This document shows positions 34,070-45,871 of a stretch of DNA of 64,000 nucleotides, piece by piece (the first letter of the stretch is position 1; every line of letters begins with the position of its first letter). A program made the position numbers and the translations under genes. The notes beneath the pieces are model-generated. The model worked only from the letters and a program-made list of their open reading frames with translations. It was not told where the DNA came from and made no database searches. The DNA is from Mytilus edulis (Eukaryota > Mollusca > Bivalvia > Mytilida > Mytilidae), in the NCBI RefSeq assembly GCF_963676685.1, contig NC_092348.1, positions 24,093,386 to 24,157,385 of the forward strand, in the 5' to 3' direction.

Positions 34070-37000
34070 ATGGCACCACATAAAAAAGAAAAGTGTAAAT
34101 ACTGGGAGAAATGTTTCAGAAAAGATCCTGCTCACAAAAGAGATTTCATCCATCCTGGTGATAAAGAGGACACAAAAAGTTCTGGTGTGTATTTCATATA
34201 TAATATGTATAAATTGTTATGTGTGGTCAAGGATTTGTATAGTATAAAGATCTGACTATACAAATCCTTGGTGTGGTTATCAAATATATAGGCTCTTTAA
34301 TATATATTGACACGTTCAATTTAAAAACATGCAGGGTTCATCAAACATTTCAAGTTAATTTTTAAATGATATGAATTATTCTGGCTTTATAACTTTTCCT
34401 TTAGTGCTGGGTGGTCACAATGACCAATGAGTCAACCAAGGACGTATATGTTAGTTATACGTCCTTGGAGTCAACATAATACCCATTTCTTAGGAAACAA
34501 GAAAAACATCCTCATGGAATGTATAGTATCATTTGTTTAAAGAGTGATATTTTATTCCCTTACCATATCATTTTATAAAATTATTTTATACAGATGTAGA
34601 AATGAAAGATGAGACAGTCAGCAAACCGACATTAAAGAGAAGTGACACAGATATTTTGATGGATGATGAAACAAAAGAGACAAAACCTAAATTAAAGAGA
34701 AATAGGACACACGTTATCAGTGATGATGAAGATGATGATGAACCATCACCACCACCCGTGAAGAAATTAAGATCAAAGACTGTTTCTGTTACAAAGGTAG
34801 ATTCAAAATCAGATTATGTTATTATAATGATAGCTATACAATCATGTTTTGACATGAATATTCATTGCCAGTTGTCATTAATTGAGTTATAAATTTAAAA
34901 CTGTCAACTGTAGAATTGGTGAAAGACGGATCATCTAATCAAAAGTAGAACGTTGTATTAGAATAAACAGTTGAGTTAAAGTAACAATAAACTTAAAAAT
35001 CATGATTATTTGTATTTCTGTTCAAATATTAAATTTTCATTATAGTAGATGTTGTGCATGGATTGATCACTTTTTTGAGGACCACAAAATAGACTTATTT
35101 TAAATTCACAAGTTTGATAAATTATTTTGTACAGAAAACTGGAAGTGGGGATTCAAAGAAAGACACAGATGATGATGATGCTGTGGCTTCAGGTTCAAGT
35201 GAAGATGTTTATATTCCAAAATGTCAGTATTGGGATGAATGTTACAGAAAAGATCCAAATCATCGCAAACAGTACAGACATCCTGGCGATGGTAGAAAAA
35301 GTTCCCGTCCAAAACCTGCAAAGAAACTGGAGGAAGGAGTTCAAGTTAGTTTAACTGGTGGTTATCGACTGAAAAGACTTGGAAGTGATTTCACATGCAC
35401 GTAAGTTATTATACCTGTTCATGTTGTGGTCAAAGAATTGTAAACTAAAAAACATATGTGCCAGTACACTAAAGAATAGAAGAAAAAAAATCAAGGCTAA
35501 CCTGATAAAAAGCTGAACTTGTGAAGTATTGAAACTCATAGTTGAAATGGTTGCTTTTTAAAATGTGTATTTTTTTCTCTAATGTGTTTATCCAAATCTA
35601 CATGATAGTGATTAGATTTTTTTTAAATTACACATTTTATTTTTAATTTCTATCTGATTATCAGGTGCATTGGATGGAAAATACAGAAAAATGCTACAAA
35701 TAAGAGAACATGCAAACATTTACGGGAATATCTCGGTGATAACTTTGAAAAGGCCAGAATTGGACAACTTCCTGTAGAAAAAAGAAAACCTGTTGAACCA
35801 AGTCAACGTTTCCAACATATAACTATTAGTCTGCTGCTGGCTCATAAATATGAGGCAAAGTAAGTATTTATTATTAGAGAGCAGGTAATAAAATTTTATA
35901 AATGAAGGGGAGATAATTTATCTGATATGCTTTTTGACAGAAATGATTTTTGTTTAATTCAATCATATACACGGAAAGGTATTGTTCATAAAACAACAAT
36001 TAAAGACAATATATTTTCGTAATGATTTTACACATGCATTAAATATTATTTTGTCTTAAGTGACAGTTTAATATAAAAAAGGAATCACTTCTTGTATATT
36101 CTTTATTAAACTTGTGAAGTGTAAAATTTATAATGGCACTAATTTAAAGTGAGCTTTTCTTACTTTTAGAAATTGTAGTAATCCAGTTGGATGGTGGATA
36201 AGTGAGAAGTTAGATGGGGTCAGAGCATTTTGGAATGGAAAGTAAGAAAATTAAATACTCAGTTAATCATCTTTTATTAAAAAAAATAATATTCAGCTAT
36301 ACACACAAAACCAAAAGATTTTTTGGGTAGAATTCAGAAAAAGAACTGGAAACTAACTAAGAAATTTAAATTGCATCAACAACCAACTTAAATAATGATG
36401 AAAGCTGTAATATACTGAAATAAACTTATATCAAATTAAAATAATCACCTAGTATATAACTAATATTATTTTAATTTATTTTTCAGATGTTTCTATTCAA
36501 GACTAGGAAACCCATTTTATGCACCAAAGTGGTTTACAAAGGTAATAATAAAATACACTATGTCAAAATTATAGAAGATCATTTAACACACTCCTTAATT
36601 TTTGGTTAGTTGCACAGTCATTTAATGGATAAGATTATTTTTTATCATTTATAAGCTGGGGATACATGTAATATTCTTGTGCAACTACTTCTAATTGTTA
36701 CTTTACATATCACTTAGCATGAAAACATGAAAGAAAGTCAAGCTGGACACATGAAATTATAAGCATTATTATTATAATATGCAGGATACATGAATCCCCC
36801 CCCCCCAAAAAAAGTGTAAATTTTTTTTTATTTGTACATTTATTTGTTATTTTATTTTTAGGATCTTCCAAAAGACATCCATTTAGATGGTGAATTATTT
36901 GGAGGACGAAAGAAATTTCAGCAGACAATAAAAGTTGTGAAGAATGCTGAGTGTGCTGACTGGAATAAGATCAAATACTGTGTAGGTTTAGTATTTTGGT

Positions 37001-39438
37001 TATATTTATTCAAGTTTAAACAGGATATCAATGTTTCTGAGAAAATAATAATAAGTTAACGTACTTTAAGGTTAAGTACATGTAAATAACAAATTATTAG
37101 TACAGCTTTTTCATATTAAAATGCCAGGGAATATAAAGGGATGTGGAATGCACTCATTATATGTACAAATTGATAAAACCAGGATTATAAATGGCTTAAA
37201 GAAAGACATTAAGTCTGATTCTCTAATCCGTGATACATTTCCACATGTATTGCCTTCATTGAAATATAAATACTTCTTTCTACAGAAGGTCTAAGGTATC
37301 ATTTTGATAAATATTGGTATAAATTTTTTATAGGTTTTTGATTCACCAAATATGGGGAAAGATACTTTTGAGAAGAGAACAAAGACAGTGAAAGATTGGT
37401 TTGATGCAAATAAGTAAGTGTTCACATTGAAGTATAAATCCTTTAAAGTAATAGAACACTAAAATTCCAGCCCCCTCAAGCTAATGAACAGAACAAATAA
37501 GATATTGTAGACCTTAAAGTAACAACAAAACTTGAAAATGCCTAGCATGAAAAGTGGTAAACATGGATTTTCAGGACAAACCTTGATTTATTTTCTTTTT
37601 TTGCATTTGTATACAATTGCTAAATTAAGCATCTTAAAACAAATATTTATTATTTAAATTAAATAAAAAGATCATTTTTTAATTTAATACTTAATTTGCT
37701 ACTTTACACATTCTTAAAATGGTGCTCTTTTTGCAGGCCTCAGTATGCTGAATTTTGTGATCAGTATAAATGTACCAGTAAACAACAATTGGAGGATGAT
37801 CTGAAGAAGATGATAAAACTGGGAGGAGAAGGTCTGATGATAAGAGAGCCAGGATCTGTGTATGAGAGATGTAGATCTAAAACATTACTCAAACTCAAGA
37901 AATTTTATGATGCAGAGGTATATGTTATTTTGTTAAGTTGATGCGAGTTATTTACAATATTATAAATGCTGATGAGGCAGCACCCTTCATCATATATCTG
38001 TGAAACAAATGACCAACACATAGCCTGGAAAAAAAGAACCATACATAGCCATGAAACAAATGGACAACATATAGCCATGAAACCAATGACCAACACATAG
38101 CCTGGAAAAAAAGAACCATACATAGCCATGAAACAAATGGACAACATATAGCCATAAAAGAAATGAACAACACATAGCGATGAAACAAATGAACAACACA
38201 TAGCCATGAAACAAATGCACAACATATAGCCATAAAAGAAATAAACAACACATAGCGATGAAACAAATGAACAACACATAGCCATGAAACAAATGCACAA
38301 AACATAGTTATAATATAAAATAACGACACATAGTCATGAAACAAATGAGAAACACATGACCATGAAACAAATGAGCAACATATGACCATGAAACACTAAA
38401 ACACATAGCCATGGAAATGAACAACACATAGCCATGAAACACTTCATATAAATTTAATGTTCAGAAATAATTAATGAACTCAAATTTTTAGTTATATTTA
38501 GGTCAACTGGCATTAAATCAAATAGACACATATTGGTTTTAATGATAAACTAATTATATCTAAATGTTTATAATATTTAATACTCATTATTTCTGTTATT
38601 TTCAGGCAGTTGTCATTGGTTACGACGCAGGAAAAGGTCGTGTTACAGGAGCAGTTGGAGCATTAAAATGCAGGATGGAATGTGGGAAAGAATTTAAAGT
38701 TGGATCTGGGTAACTATGATGTTTTTATCTTCTTGTTACAGTAATTTGTAAATATTACCAATGCATATCAGATTTTTATATGAGTATTATTTTCCTTTTG
38801 TATATGAGTAAAAGGTGACAGTGGGGTGGTAAAGGTCTATGAGACAGCAACCAGGTCACCATTCACAATTTTATTGAAATTGACTTATATTTTTTCAAAC
38901 AGAAATTTTATACTGATTTTGAAAGATTTGGTAATTTCTGTTTTTAGTCCCAAACCATTAGTAAGATAATCAACTATTTACTATAATGTACATCTTGATA
39001 GTTTCTGTATGTTTTATTAATAAATGCTGTTGACTATTATGCATATAAAATAATTGAAGATAACTTTTTCAGTTTGACAGACAAAGACCGCAAAAGACCA
39101 CCTAAAATTGGGTCCATTATTACATACAAATTCCAGGAATATACAAACTCAGGCAGTCCTAGATTTCCTACATATTTAGGTAAGTATTATTTTATTTTTT
39201 AGAGTCATTCTCTGTTGATATAAATCAGTTGGGAATCCAGGAATATTCAATAAGGAGACAATATTTAACTTTTCTACTCTCTGAGGAGTAACATAAATTA
39301 TATTTTGAGAGTACCATATGCAAATAAAACATCCATGAAATCTGCTTACAACAAAAACTTTTGTTTTTTTCAGGTGTTAGAATTGATGCAACAGAACCAA
39401 AAGATGCAGAGCTCCCTGAACTTCCAGATGATATATAA
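34070..39438 (+). CDS. ATP-dependent DNA ligase with two PBZ fingers and a SWIM finger, 12 coding exons
   Basis: Exons join(34070-34184, 34594-34796, 35135-35400, 35665-35859, 36170-36241, 36487-36541, 36862-36981, 37334-37413, 37737-37917, 38606-38709, 39073-39179, 39374-39438) give 520 aa with GT..AG junctions and matching phases. Two PAR-binding zinc fingers have the exact C-x5-C-x6-H-x5-H spacing (Cys9, Cys15, His22, His28; Cys136, Cys142, His149, His155), separated by an acidic, lysine-rich, disordered stretch. A SWIM-type finger follows (Cys194-x-Cys196-x14-Cys211-x-His213). The nucleotidyltransferase core has motif I EKLDG (catalytic Lys273), motif III DGE (Glu313), motif IV GEGLMIRE (Glu400) and motif V LKLK (Lys421, Lys423), then a C-terminal OB fold with GYDAGKGR and GSIITYKFQE. 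The likely role is nick sealing at poly(ADP-ribose)-marked breaks. It is not Lig1, 3 or 4: those are much larger and have a DNA-binding domain absent here. The start is the first ATG after the acceptor at 34060; a non-coding exon upstream is implied. Confidence 0.93.
34228..34270. mobile_element. 43-bp hairpin insertion with 7-bp target duplication (ligase intron 1)
   Basis: Perfect 16-bp arms start CAAGGATTTGTATAGT (34228-34243) and mirror at 34255-34270, with an 11-nt loop. GTGTGGT lies immediately on both sides (34221-34227 and 34271-34277). The termini fit the YARNG pattern of hAT elements. Confidence 0.75.
34437..34467. mobile_element. 31-bp hairpin insertion with 8-bp target duplication (ligase intron 1)
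   Basis: Perfect 12-bp arms CAAGGACGTATA and TATACGTCCTTG enclose a 7-nt loop. GAGTCAAC lies immediately on both sides (34429-34436 and 34468-34475). Same CAAGGA start as the hairpin 170 bp upstream. Confidence 0.75.
38000..38445 (+). repeat. ~26-bp minisatellite in ligase intron 9
   Basis: About 16 diverged copies of ACACATAGCCATGAAACAAA plus ATGAACA, with a higher-order pattern (AGCCTGGAAAAAAAGAACC twice). It lies 80 bp after the exon 9 donor. Long minus-strand open frames here (His/Cys/Phe-rich) are translations of the repeat. Confidence 0.9.
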
Positions 39439-41105
39439 ATAACATCTATGAATGAAGTATAAACATCAAGGCAGCATTTGACTATTTACAGAGTTATCTC
39501 CCATGACAATTAGACTGACTTGTTTGTAGAGTATCAGACCGAACTTAGAATGTGACTAATATTTATATAATGTATGTACTGGCATGTGTTGTCTGTGTGG
39601 TAGAACATGAAATTGTAAGATTGTGTGATTTAGCAATATGGTTGTGTTATTTATGAAGAGTGGTTTACATTTCCGAGTTGAAATGTACATCTAATACTAG
39701 ATGTCACAATACGTTTGTTTGTGCAGTAGAAAATGAAATTGTAAGATTGTGTGGTTAAGCAGGATATCGATGTTGTTGTTATATTTATAAAGAATGGTTA
39801 TTTTAGTGGGGTAGATTGAGATCTACTCGTACGAGTTGTGATCATACATTTGTTAGAGTTGTTAGTTGATGGGTGATTATTGTTGACAATCTGTTTATGC
39901 ATATTTTATTTTTTGTACTGTTAAACATTTTTCTTATATTTTGTCTTACATTAAAATCAAATAACTTTTTTAATACTAGACATTTTAAATATTGTCATTT
40001 TTATAGTGCCATGAGGTACTACGTAATTATTTCAAGTGCCATATTTCAATGTGATAATCTTATATCATGTTACAAACATTCTAACCCTGATTTGATTTAA
40101 GGGAAGACTATACTCCAGATGCATTGCTCAAACAGTGTCTATATACTATTTTAATTTATATGACTTTTAATGGAAAATGTATCAGAACTTCTTGATCTCA
40201 TTATCATAAACAATCACTAAAAGAAATTAAATAATATACTTGGTGTACTACATAGTCATATAGTATTAAGTTGTACAATTTGTAAAAAAAATAGTCAAGA
40301 TGATTTAGTCACTAAATATAATGTTCAATCTTATGGAACCATCAATGAAATCCAGATTTGTTTAGTACCTACTTGTATTATTTATAGTACTTTATATATA
40401 TATATATATATTACATTAATTCTACTTTGTATGTATAATGTTACGCTAAAAAATACCAATAATTCAGATATAATAAGAATATCTTGTTACTTATAATATA
40501 TGTGTCAGATGAAGATTTTAAATGTTTTGTTTGCCTACTTTTTTTTATATTTTGAATGTTTATGTTTACAACAATATCATTGTGCAATGTTTTAACATAC
40601 TTTTTAATATTAACTTATTTGTTAACTTACATCTATATATATAGACCACTAAATTTACCATTTCTGTGATATTATTTATTCATTGTTGTATCATTTAACA
40701 TTCATACAAATGCTTTTAGAATTAAAATGTTTTACAAATGTCATTGCCAATTGTTGTGTATTCATATTTGTTCCATTTTTAAAAAATCAAATGGTTATGA
40801 TCAAGTATGTACCCCAAAAAAATAACATCATTATCATTCCAAATTGGTCAAATATCTGTTGTTTCAGAGATTGTTAGCCAATCATCTATTTGGTAATGCT
40901 ATTACAGTGCTAAATTATACCATCAATGAAGTTGCTGGGAGAGATATTTGATGATTCCTACATGTAGACACAAAATTACTTTTCCAGAATTAAAAGATGT
41001 GGGAACCAAGTTTTGTTATGACAAAAAATAAGCAGTACTTTTACCTTTCTTACATTTTCATTTAAAAAAACTTCTTGTTGACAAGTCACAGACCATCACA
41101 ATGTA
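39439..41105 (+). other. 3' UTR of the ligase and intergenic sequence
   Basis: No second gene is seen. Short (TA)n near 40395. The first hexamer resembling a polyadenylation signal is not obvious close to the stop; AATAAA occurs near 41116. The limits of the 3' UTR cannot be set from sequence. Confidence 0.4.
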
Positions 41106-41109
41106 GTAA

Positions 41110-41645
41110 TGCTAGTAATAAAATAAGATGCGATCTGATTGCCAATGAGACAACTCTCCACTAGGTCCAAAAGACTTAGAAGAAAACAGCAATAGATCAC
41201 TGTATAGCCTTCAACAATGAGCATAATCCATACATCGATTTTATAAAACCTAGTTTATATTTAAACCAAAATCAGAGAATGTCCTTATCAATTATAGAAG
41301 TCAAAGATTGACCTACCTCGGATCATGTCACATAACAGATCACTACCTTGGAGAGATAGAGGACATGGTTTGACTGGACAGGTGAATTTGTCTTCCTGCA
41401 GGTTGTTAGTGTTACCTTCTAGGTATCATGTAAAAAATATGTTTAATAAATATAAGAAGATGTTATATGAGTGCTTATGAGACTTTCCATCCAAATCACA
41501 ATGTGTAATAGTAAACCATTATAGGTCACAGTATGTACAGTCTTCAACACGAAACATTCATTCAATGCGAACAGCAAGCTATAAAGGGCCCCAAAAATGA
41601 CAAGTGTAAAACCATTCAAACTGTAAAACCAAGTCTAATCTATAT
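41110..41645 (+). repeat. 'GCCAATGAGACAA' dispersed repeats, two partial copies
   Basis: First block 41125-41250 (ATCTGATTGCCAATGAGACA, CTTCAACAATGAGCA). Second block 41460-41645 (GAGACTTTCCATCC, GTCTTCAACACGAAACATTC, CTATAAAGGGCCCC). Confidence 0.7.
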
Positions 41646-41649
41646 AAAA

Positions 41650-43440
41650 ACCAGGTGCTCTGAAGGGCAAAGCTTTATACGACCGCAGAGGTCGTACCCT
41701 GAACAGTTGGGGCAAGTTCAAGCTTGATACAGCTCTGAATTTGGATTGTGATTAAAAAGTTGACACAGCATAGGTTTCTGACACAGAATAAATGTGGTCT
41801 AATGAACTTCAAATAAATTTACCTATTATGGGGTCCAATATCCATAATAAATTATGGACCAACTTGAAAACTGGGCCCATACTCAACCAAGTGGTCTGCA
41901 GGGCGCAGCTTTATACGACCACAGAGGTCGAACCCTGAACAGTTGGGGCTAGTATGGAAACAACATTCAAGCTGGATACAGCTCTGAATTTAGATTGTGA
42001 TTAAATAGTTGACACAGCATAGGTTTCTGACACAGAATGAATGTGGTCTAATGAACTTAAATTTTTTTGTTGCTTTTGAGCAATTCACTAATGCTGTTGA
42101 ATATTAATCCTCTCAACAACAAAAAATATTTGAAGAAATTATTTTTATTTCCTGAAATCTGAAATAAGAAAAATTGAACTGTAAAAGTAAAGCTGCCAAA
42201 AATTGACTTTAAACTGAGTTAGAGGTAATAAGCATTATATACACATTTCATAAAATTTAGTTGAGACAAACTTAAGTTAAGAGAACAGAAACTAAAAAAT
42301 TCTTCAATTTTTCCATTTGACGTAAAGAGGCATAACCCTAGTATGGTAATCAAAGTGCTTGTAATCACTGAATGGTAAGGACTGCTTTAATTTATCAGTT
42401 GGTAGTAAAGTGAATATTGCATTGTATATTGTATATATAATAGCAATGATTTAAGTTGATTCAACTACTATTCTGGACAAAGAAAGATAACTCCAATTTT
42501 CAAAGTAGATTTCATAAAGCATTGGTTTTAGGTGATTCAACAACCATTCTGGACAAAGAAAGATAACTCCAATTTATAGTCTTGAAACTACAAAAATTCT
42601 TATTTTTTGCCCCTTTTTGGCACTTTATTCCTAGACTGTTTGCCCCATAACCCACAAAATATATCCAAACCTTCTACTTATGGTATTAAACATTGTGGTA
42701 CAATTTCAGAACAATTGAAATACTTATACACAACTTTTTGTACTAACATTAGATAAATTCTTGTTTTGGCCCCCTAATTCCTAAACCTTAGGGACCATAA
42801 CCCCAAAAATCAATCCCAATCTTCCTTTTGTGGTTATAAACATTGTGTTAAAATTCTATTGATTTCTATTTACTTATACTAAAGTTATTATCCGGAAACC
42901 ATCTAACTCGGACGACTACGTGATGCCAATCTTCGACCGCAAATTTGTTCCTAACAGTTTGGGCCATAACCCCCAAAATCAATCCCAACCTACTTTTTTT
43001 TTATAAGAACCTTGTGGTACAATTTCAGAATATTCCATACACTTACACACAAGTTATTGTCTCAAAACAAGAATAATACTTATTTTGACCACTTTTGGGC
43101 CAAACACTTATGATCCACATCAGCAAACGACAACCACTGAACATCAGTTTCCTTAGCATGTTTGTTTGATTTCATAAAAAATGAATTCTTGTGGTTCTTT
43201 CATACATGTATGCTGAATATACCCATGTATTTTGGATATTGGGTCATGAAAGGTAAATGTCCAATTTCAACTTATTCAGTTCTCAGATATCACATGTATC
43301 ATTAATTCTCAATTTCTGTATGTATGCTGTGTGATATATTTTATCACAATTTAAATCAAGACTTGTATCTGCCATCAAGCTTAGATGTTGTGTCCATATT
43401 TGCCCAAACTGTTCAAGATTTCAAGATTTGTCATTAAACC
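41650..43440 (-). mobile_element. Family I Helentron-like elements, reverse orientation, degraded and probably nested
   Basis: Two 3' ends appear on the reverse strand: CCAG..TATACGACCGCAGAGG near 41651-41690, and CCAAGTGGTCTGCAGGGCGC near 41875 followed by TATACGACCACAGAGG. Internal reverse-complement units follow (GGACAAAGAAAGATAACTCC, AATCAATCCCAA, AAACATTGTG), with a degraded 5' end near 42900-42945 (TTCGACCGCAAATTTG). Further family fragments reach about 43440. Confidence 0.65.
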
Positions 43441-43569
43441 TTAGCGAAATTGACCATGAAATAGCAATTTAAACAAAGTATTAGAAAAGACTTGTTTTTG
43501 ACCCATACAGATCTGTAAATTTAGTGTCTTTTTTGTTGTTGGCTATATAAAAATATATGTATATGTTTA

Positions 43570-43885
43570 TATATGTTTTTGATACTTGTTTTACTGCTTT
43601 GTATCAATCTGTTGAGTTGCCCTTTTTAACTGATTTTCATGGTTTCTTCATATGTTGTGCTGTTACACCACTCTCCCAGATAAGGGGAGTGTTGGACATC
43701 CGCTAACATGTACAACACACAACATTCTGTATACTCTGCCTGTTCCAAGTCAGGAGCCTGTAATTCAGTGGTTGTCATTTGTTGTTGTATATGATATTTG
43801 TTTTACATTAATTGTTTTGTACATAAATCAGGACCTTGTTTTCTCATTTGACTTTTTTACTTTAGTCATGAAGTCATTTTTGTTA
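43570..43885 (-). repeat. 'GCCAATGAGACAA' family, 3' part, reverse orientation
   Basis: TGCTGTTACACCACTCTCCC, GTTCCAAGTCAGGAGCC, CAGTGGTTGTCATTTG and TTGTACATAAATCAGGACC match in order the reverse of the copy at 56648-56990 and the plus text of 63560-63660. A small related piece is at about 17183-17215. Confidence 0.65.
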
Positions 43886-44162
43886 TTGAGACCAAAGACC
43901 ATGAAGATTGGAATGTCAAATATGTAAAACATTTGAAATCTACATAACTTGAACAGAGATGCCAAAATAGTCTTAGGTCAATGATAGACATATACAAATG
44001 TACATGATGGATGAGTTGGTGTTAAATGTCCAGACCACAATTCTTTTCTTGTGATTAAAGTAACCTTAATTTAAAAACCTTCTGGGAATCACTATCACCG
44101 AATGTGGTATAAAAGGCAGTAACAGTGTAAAAGTTCCAGACTTCCATCAAAAGATATAACCT

Positions 44163-44168
44163 TTTATT
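44163..44168 (-). promoter_or_regulatory. RABIF: Candidate polyadenylation signal of RABIF
   Basis: TTTATT on plus reads AATAAA on minus, 79 bp past the stop codon at 44247-44249. Confidence 0.55.
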
Positions 44169-44246
44169 AGGAATGATAAGGTAAACAAATTGCACATGTA
44201 CATAAAAATTAAAAAAAGTTAAAAATATAACAAATTACACATGTTT

Positions 44247-45856
44247 CTAATCTTTGTGTACAACTCTATCTAGAGCTATATAATATGCTGTTTTATCACT
44301 AATATCATGCCATCCTATTGGTCCAACTTCACAATCAGCACAAACTAAGTATTTAATATTGTCCACTGTATTACAGAATCCAACATTCTCAAATGTAAAC
44401 ATGTCTCCAACCTTCCAGAAATCTGATAGCTTCTCTCCATTTGAGTCTATACCTTCCTTCTTTTTCTTCATGTGTGGCATAAAGAACTGAAAAATAGAAA
44501 GAAATTCATAATTTTACATTCATTTTAACGACATGAATTGAAGATTTTAATCTTATACATTGTACATGTTATATATACCAAGAAAACCTGACAGTGGTAA
44601 AAGCGAATACATGTGTGACAGGTCTGTTTCCCTTTGTATATATGTATTAGATATATTTTGTACTTAACCATTTGAAAGCTGTTGAGCTATGGAAGTACTT
44701 CTTTATCTAAATGTAGGTCGTTAAACATGCTGCCATGTACAGGTTGGGCTCAAGTCAGAAAAAGTGGGGTATATCCTGTTTGCAGAGAACACCCCAGTTT
44801 TCTGGGGTTAAAAACCCCCAGTTTTCATACCATAAATTGAAAAGGAAAAAAAGAAGTCCTGGTAAACTGTTTTTTTCTAACCCAAAAAAACTGGGGTGTT
44901 CTCTAAAAACAGGGAATACCCCACTTTTCCTGGCTTGAGCCAAACCTTAACTCAGAGGTCCCAGTTTGAGACCAAAAGGAGACAAAGTGATAATGTCATA
45001 TAAATCATGCTATCTGGTTGCATTCGCCCCCAACAATAAAAACCAGTCAGTGAGTTACACATGTAACATGTCATGTGTAAGAAAAGGTAAAGCTATATTT
45101 TTTTTCATGTATTCAAAAGCCTGCTTTGTATTTGTATTTGTCGAACATATGGAGTCAGCTTTGTAACATGCAAAGATTAGTTGTTTTAAAGAATGTTAAG
45201 TGATATCAAATTTCTAATCATTTCAACGACATTTGAGGAACAGTTCCCCATTTGATGGGTTGTCTCAAACCTAGGCATATAAACAGTTAAGAGTTGTTTG
45301 ACAGGAAGCAAGTTAACTCGTACCAACGGAAACTCGTACCATGTTAACTCGTACCAAAAAAGTTAACTCGTACCAACGTAAACATGGTAAAGTGAACACC
45401 AATCAAATGCATTTAAATAAGTTGGTACGAGTTAGCAGTGGTACGAGTTTTTTTTAGTGGTACGAGTTGACGTTGGTACGAGTTTACATTGGTACGGGTT
45501 AACTATAATTCGTTTGACAGATTCGGCTATGGTAGCTTATTTGAAATCTTGTCATACACTTCAGGATAACCAGGTGCCAAAGTGTGGATAGTCAAATTTA
45601 TGTCACTTCTTAGTTTCTGATTTTTGCAATACATTTGTTGACAAATACATAATTTATGGTGAATGCCAGAAATTATGGATAGAAACAAGTGCTTGTGTAA
45701 AACAGGATTCATTACCTCAGATTTGCAGAACATTGCACTTTTTGGTAAAAGAATTAAAGATGAACATCTTTCACAAAAAATCTTTGTTCGATTCTTTCCA
45801 TCTTCGCTGAAGTCATTTTGCTCCGACGGATCGTTCTTCGTGTCAAATTCTGCCAT
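44247..45856 (-). CDS. RABIF: RAB-interacting factor MSS4, 2 exons
   Basis: Exons on minus, complement(join(44247-44486, 45716-45856)), give 126 aa (human about 123). The donor is GAG|GTAATG and the acceptor TTTTTCAG|TTC, phase 0. MSS4 has a zinc-bound beta fold that holds nucleotide-free exocytic Rab GTPases. The two zinc knuckles are Cys28-x2-Cys31 and Cys96-x2-Cys99. The conserved Rab-facing block runs MFTFENVGF (76-84), KYLVCADCE and GPIGWH (102-107), close to the vertebrate protein as I recall it. Two in-frame ATGs are possible; the downstream one (45854-45856) is preferred because its context AAAAAATGG is strong, whereas the ATG at 45869-45871 has T at -3. The 1.2-kb intron contains two inverted-repeat insertions. 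Convergent with the ligase gene, divergent from PSME3IP1. Confidence 0.95.
44742..44946. mobile_element. 205-bp MITE-like inverted repeat in RABIF intron
   Basis: The ends GGTTGGGCTCAAG and CTTGAGCCAAACC are inverted, as are AGTGGGGTAT / ATACCCCACT and AGAGAACACCCCAG / CTGGGGTGTTCTCT. Arms are about 65 bp with a short centre. No coding capacity. Confidence 0.85.
45312..45502. repeat. Mirror-facing array of ACTCGTACCA motifs in RABIF intron
   Basis: Four forward copies (near 45316, 45332, 45346, 45366) and four reverse copies TGGTACGAGT (near 45423, 45439, 45458, 45473) plus a degenerate fifth. The outer ends GTTAACTCGTACCAA and TTGGTACGGGTTAAC are complementary. It lies about 210 bp into the intron from the exon 1 donor. 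Confidence 0.85.
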
Positions 45857-45871
45857 TTTTTCAAAAGGCAT

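Noticed and set aside
37905-38389. Minus-strand open frames rich in His, Phe and Cys
   Set aside because: They are translations of the minisatellite in intron 9 of the ligase gene on the opposite strand.
40395-40411. (TA)n near 40395 as a gene or element boundary
   Set aside because: Short simple repeat with no paired structure or flanking duplication.
45857-45871. Upstream in-frame ATG as the RABIF start (adds five residues)
   Set aside because: Its context has T at -3, while the next ATG has A at -3 and G at +4 and gives a length close to other MSS4 proteins. The upstream start cannot be excluded.
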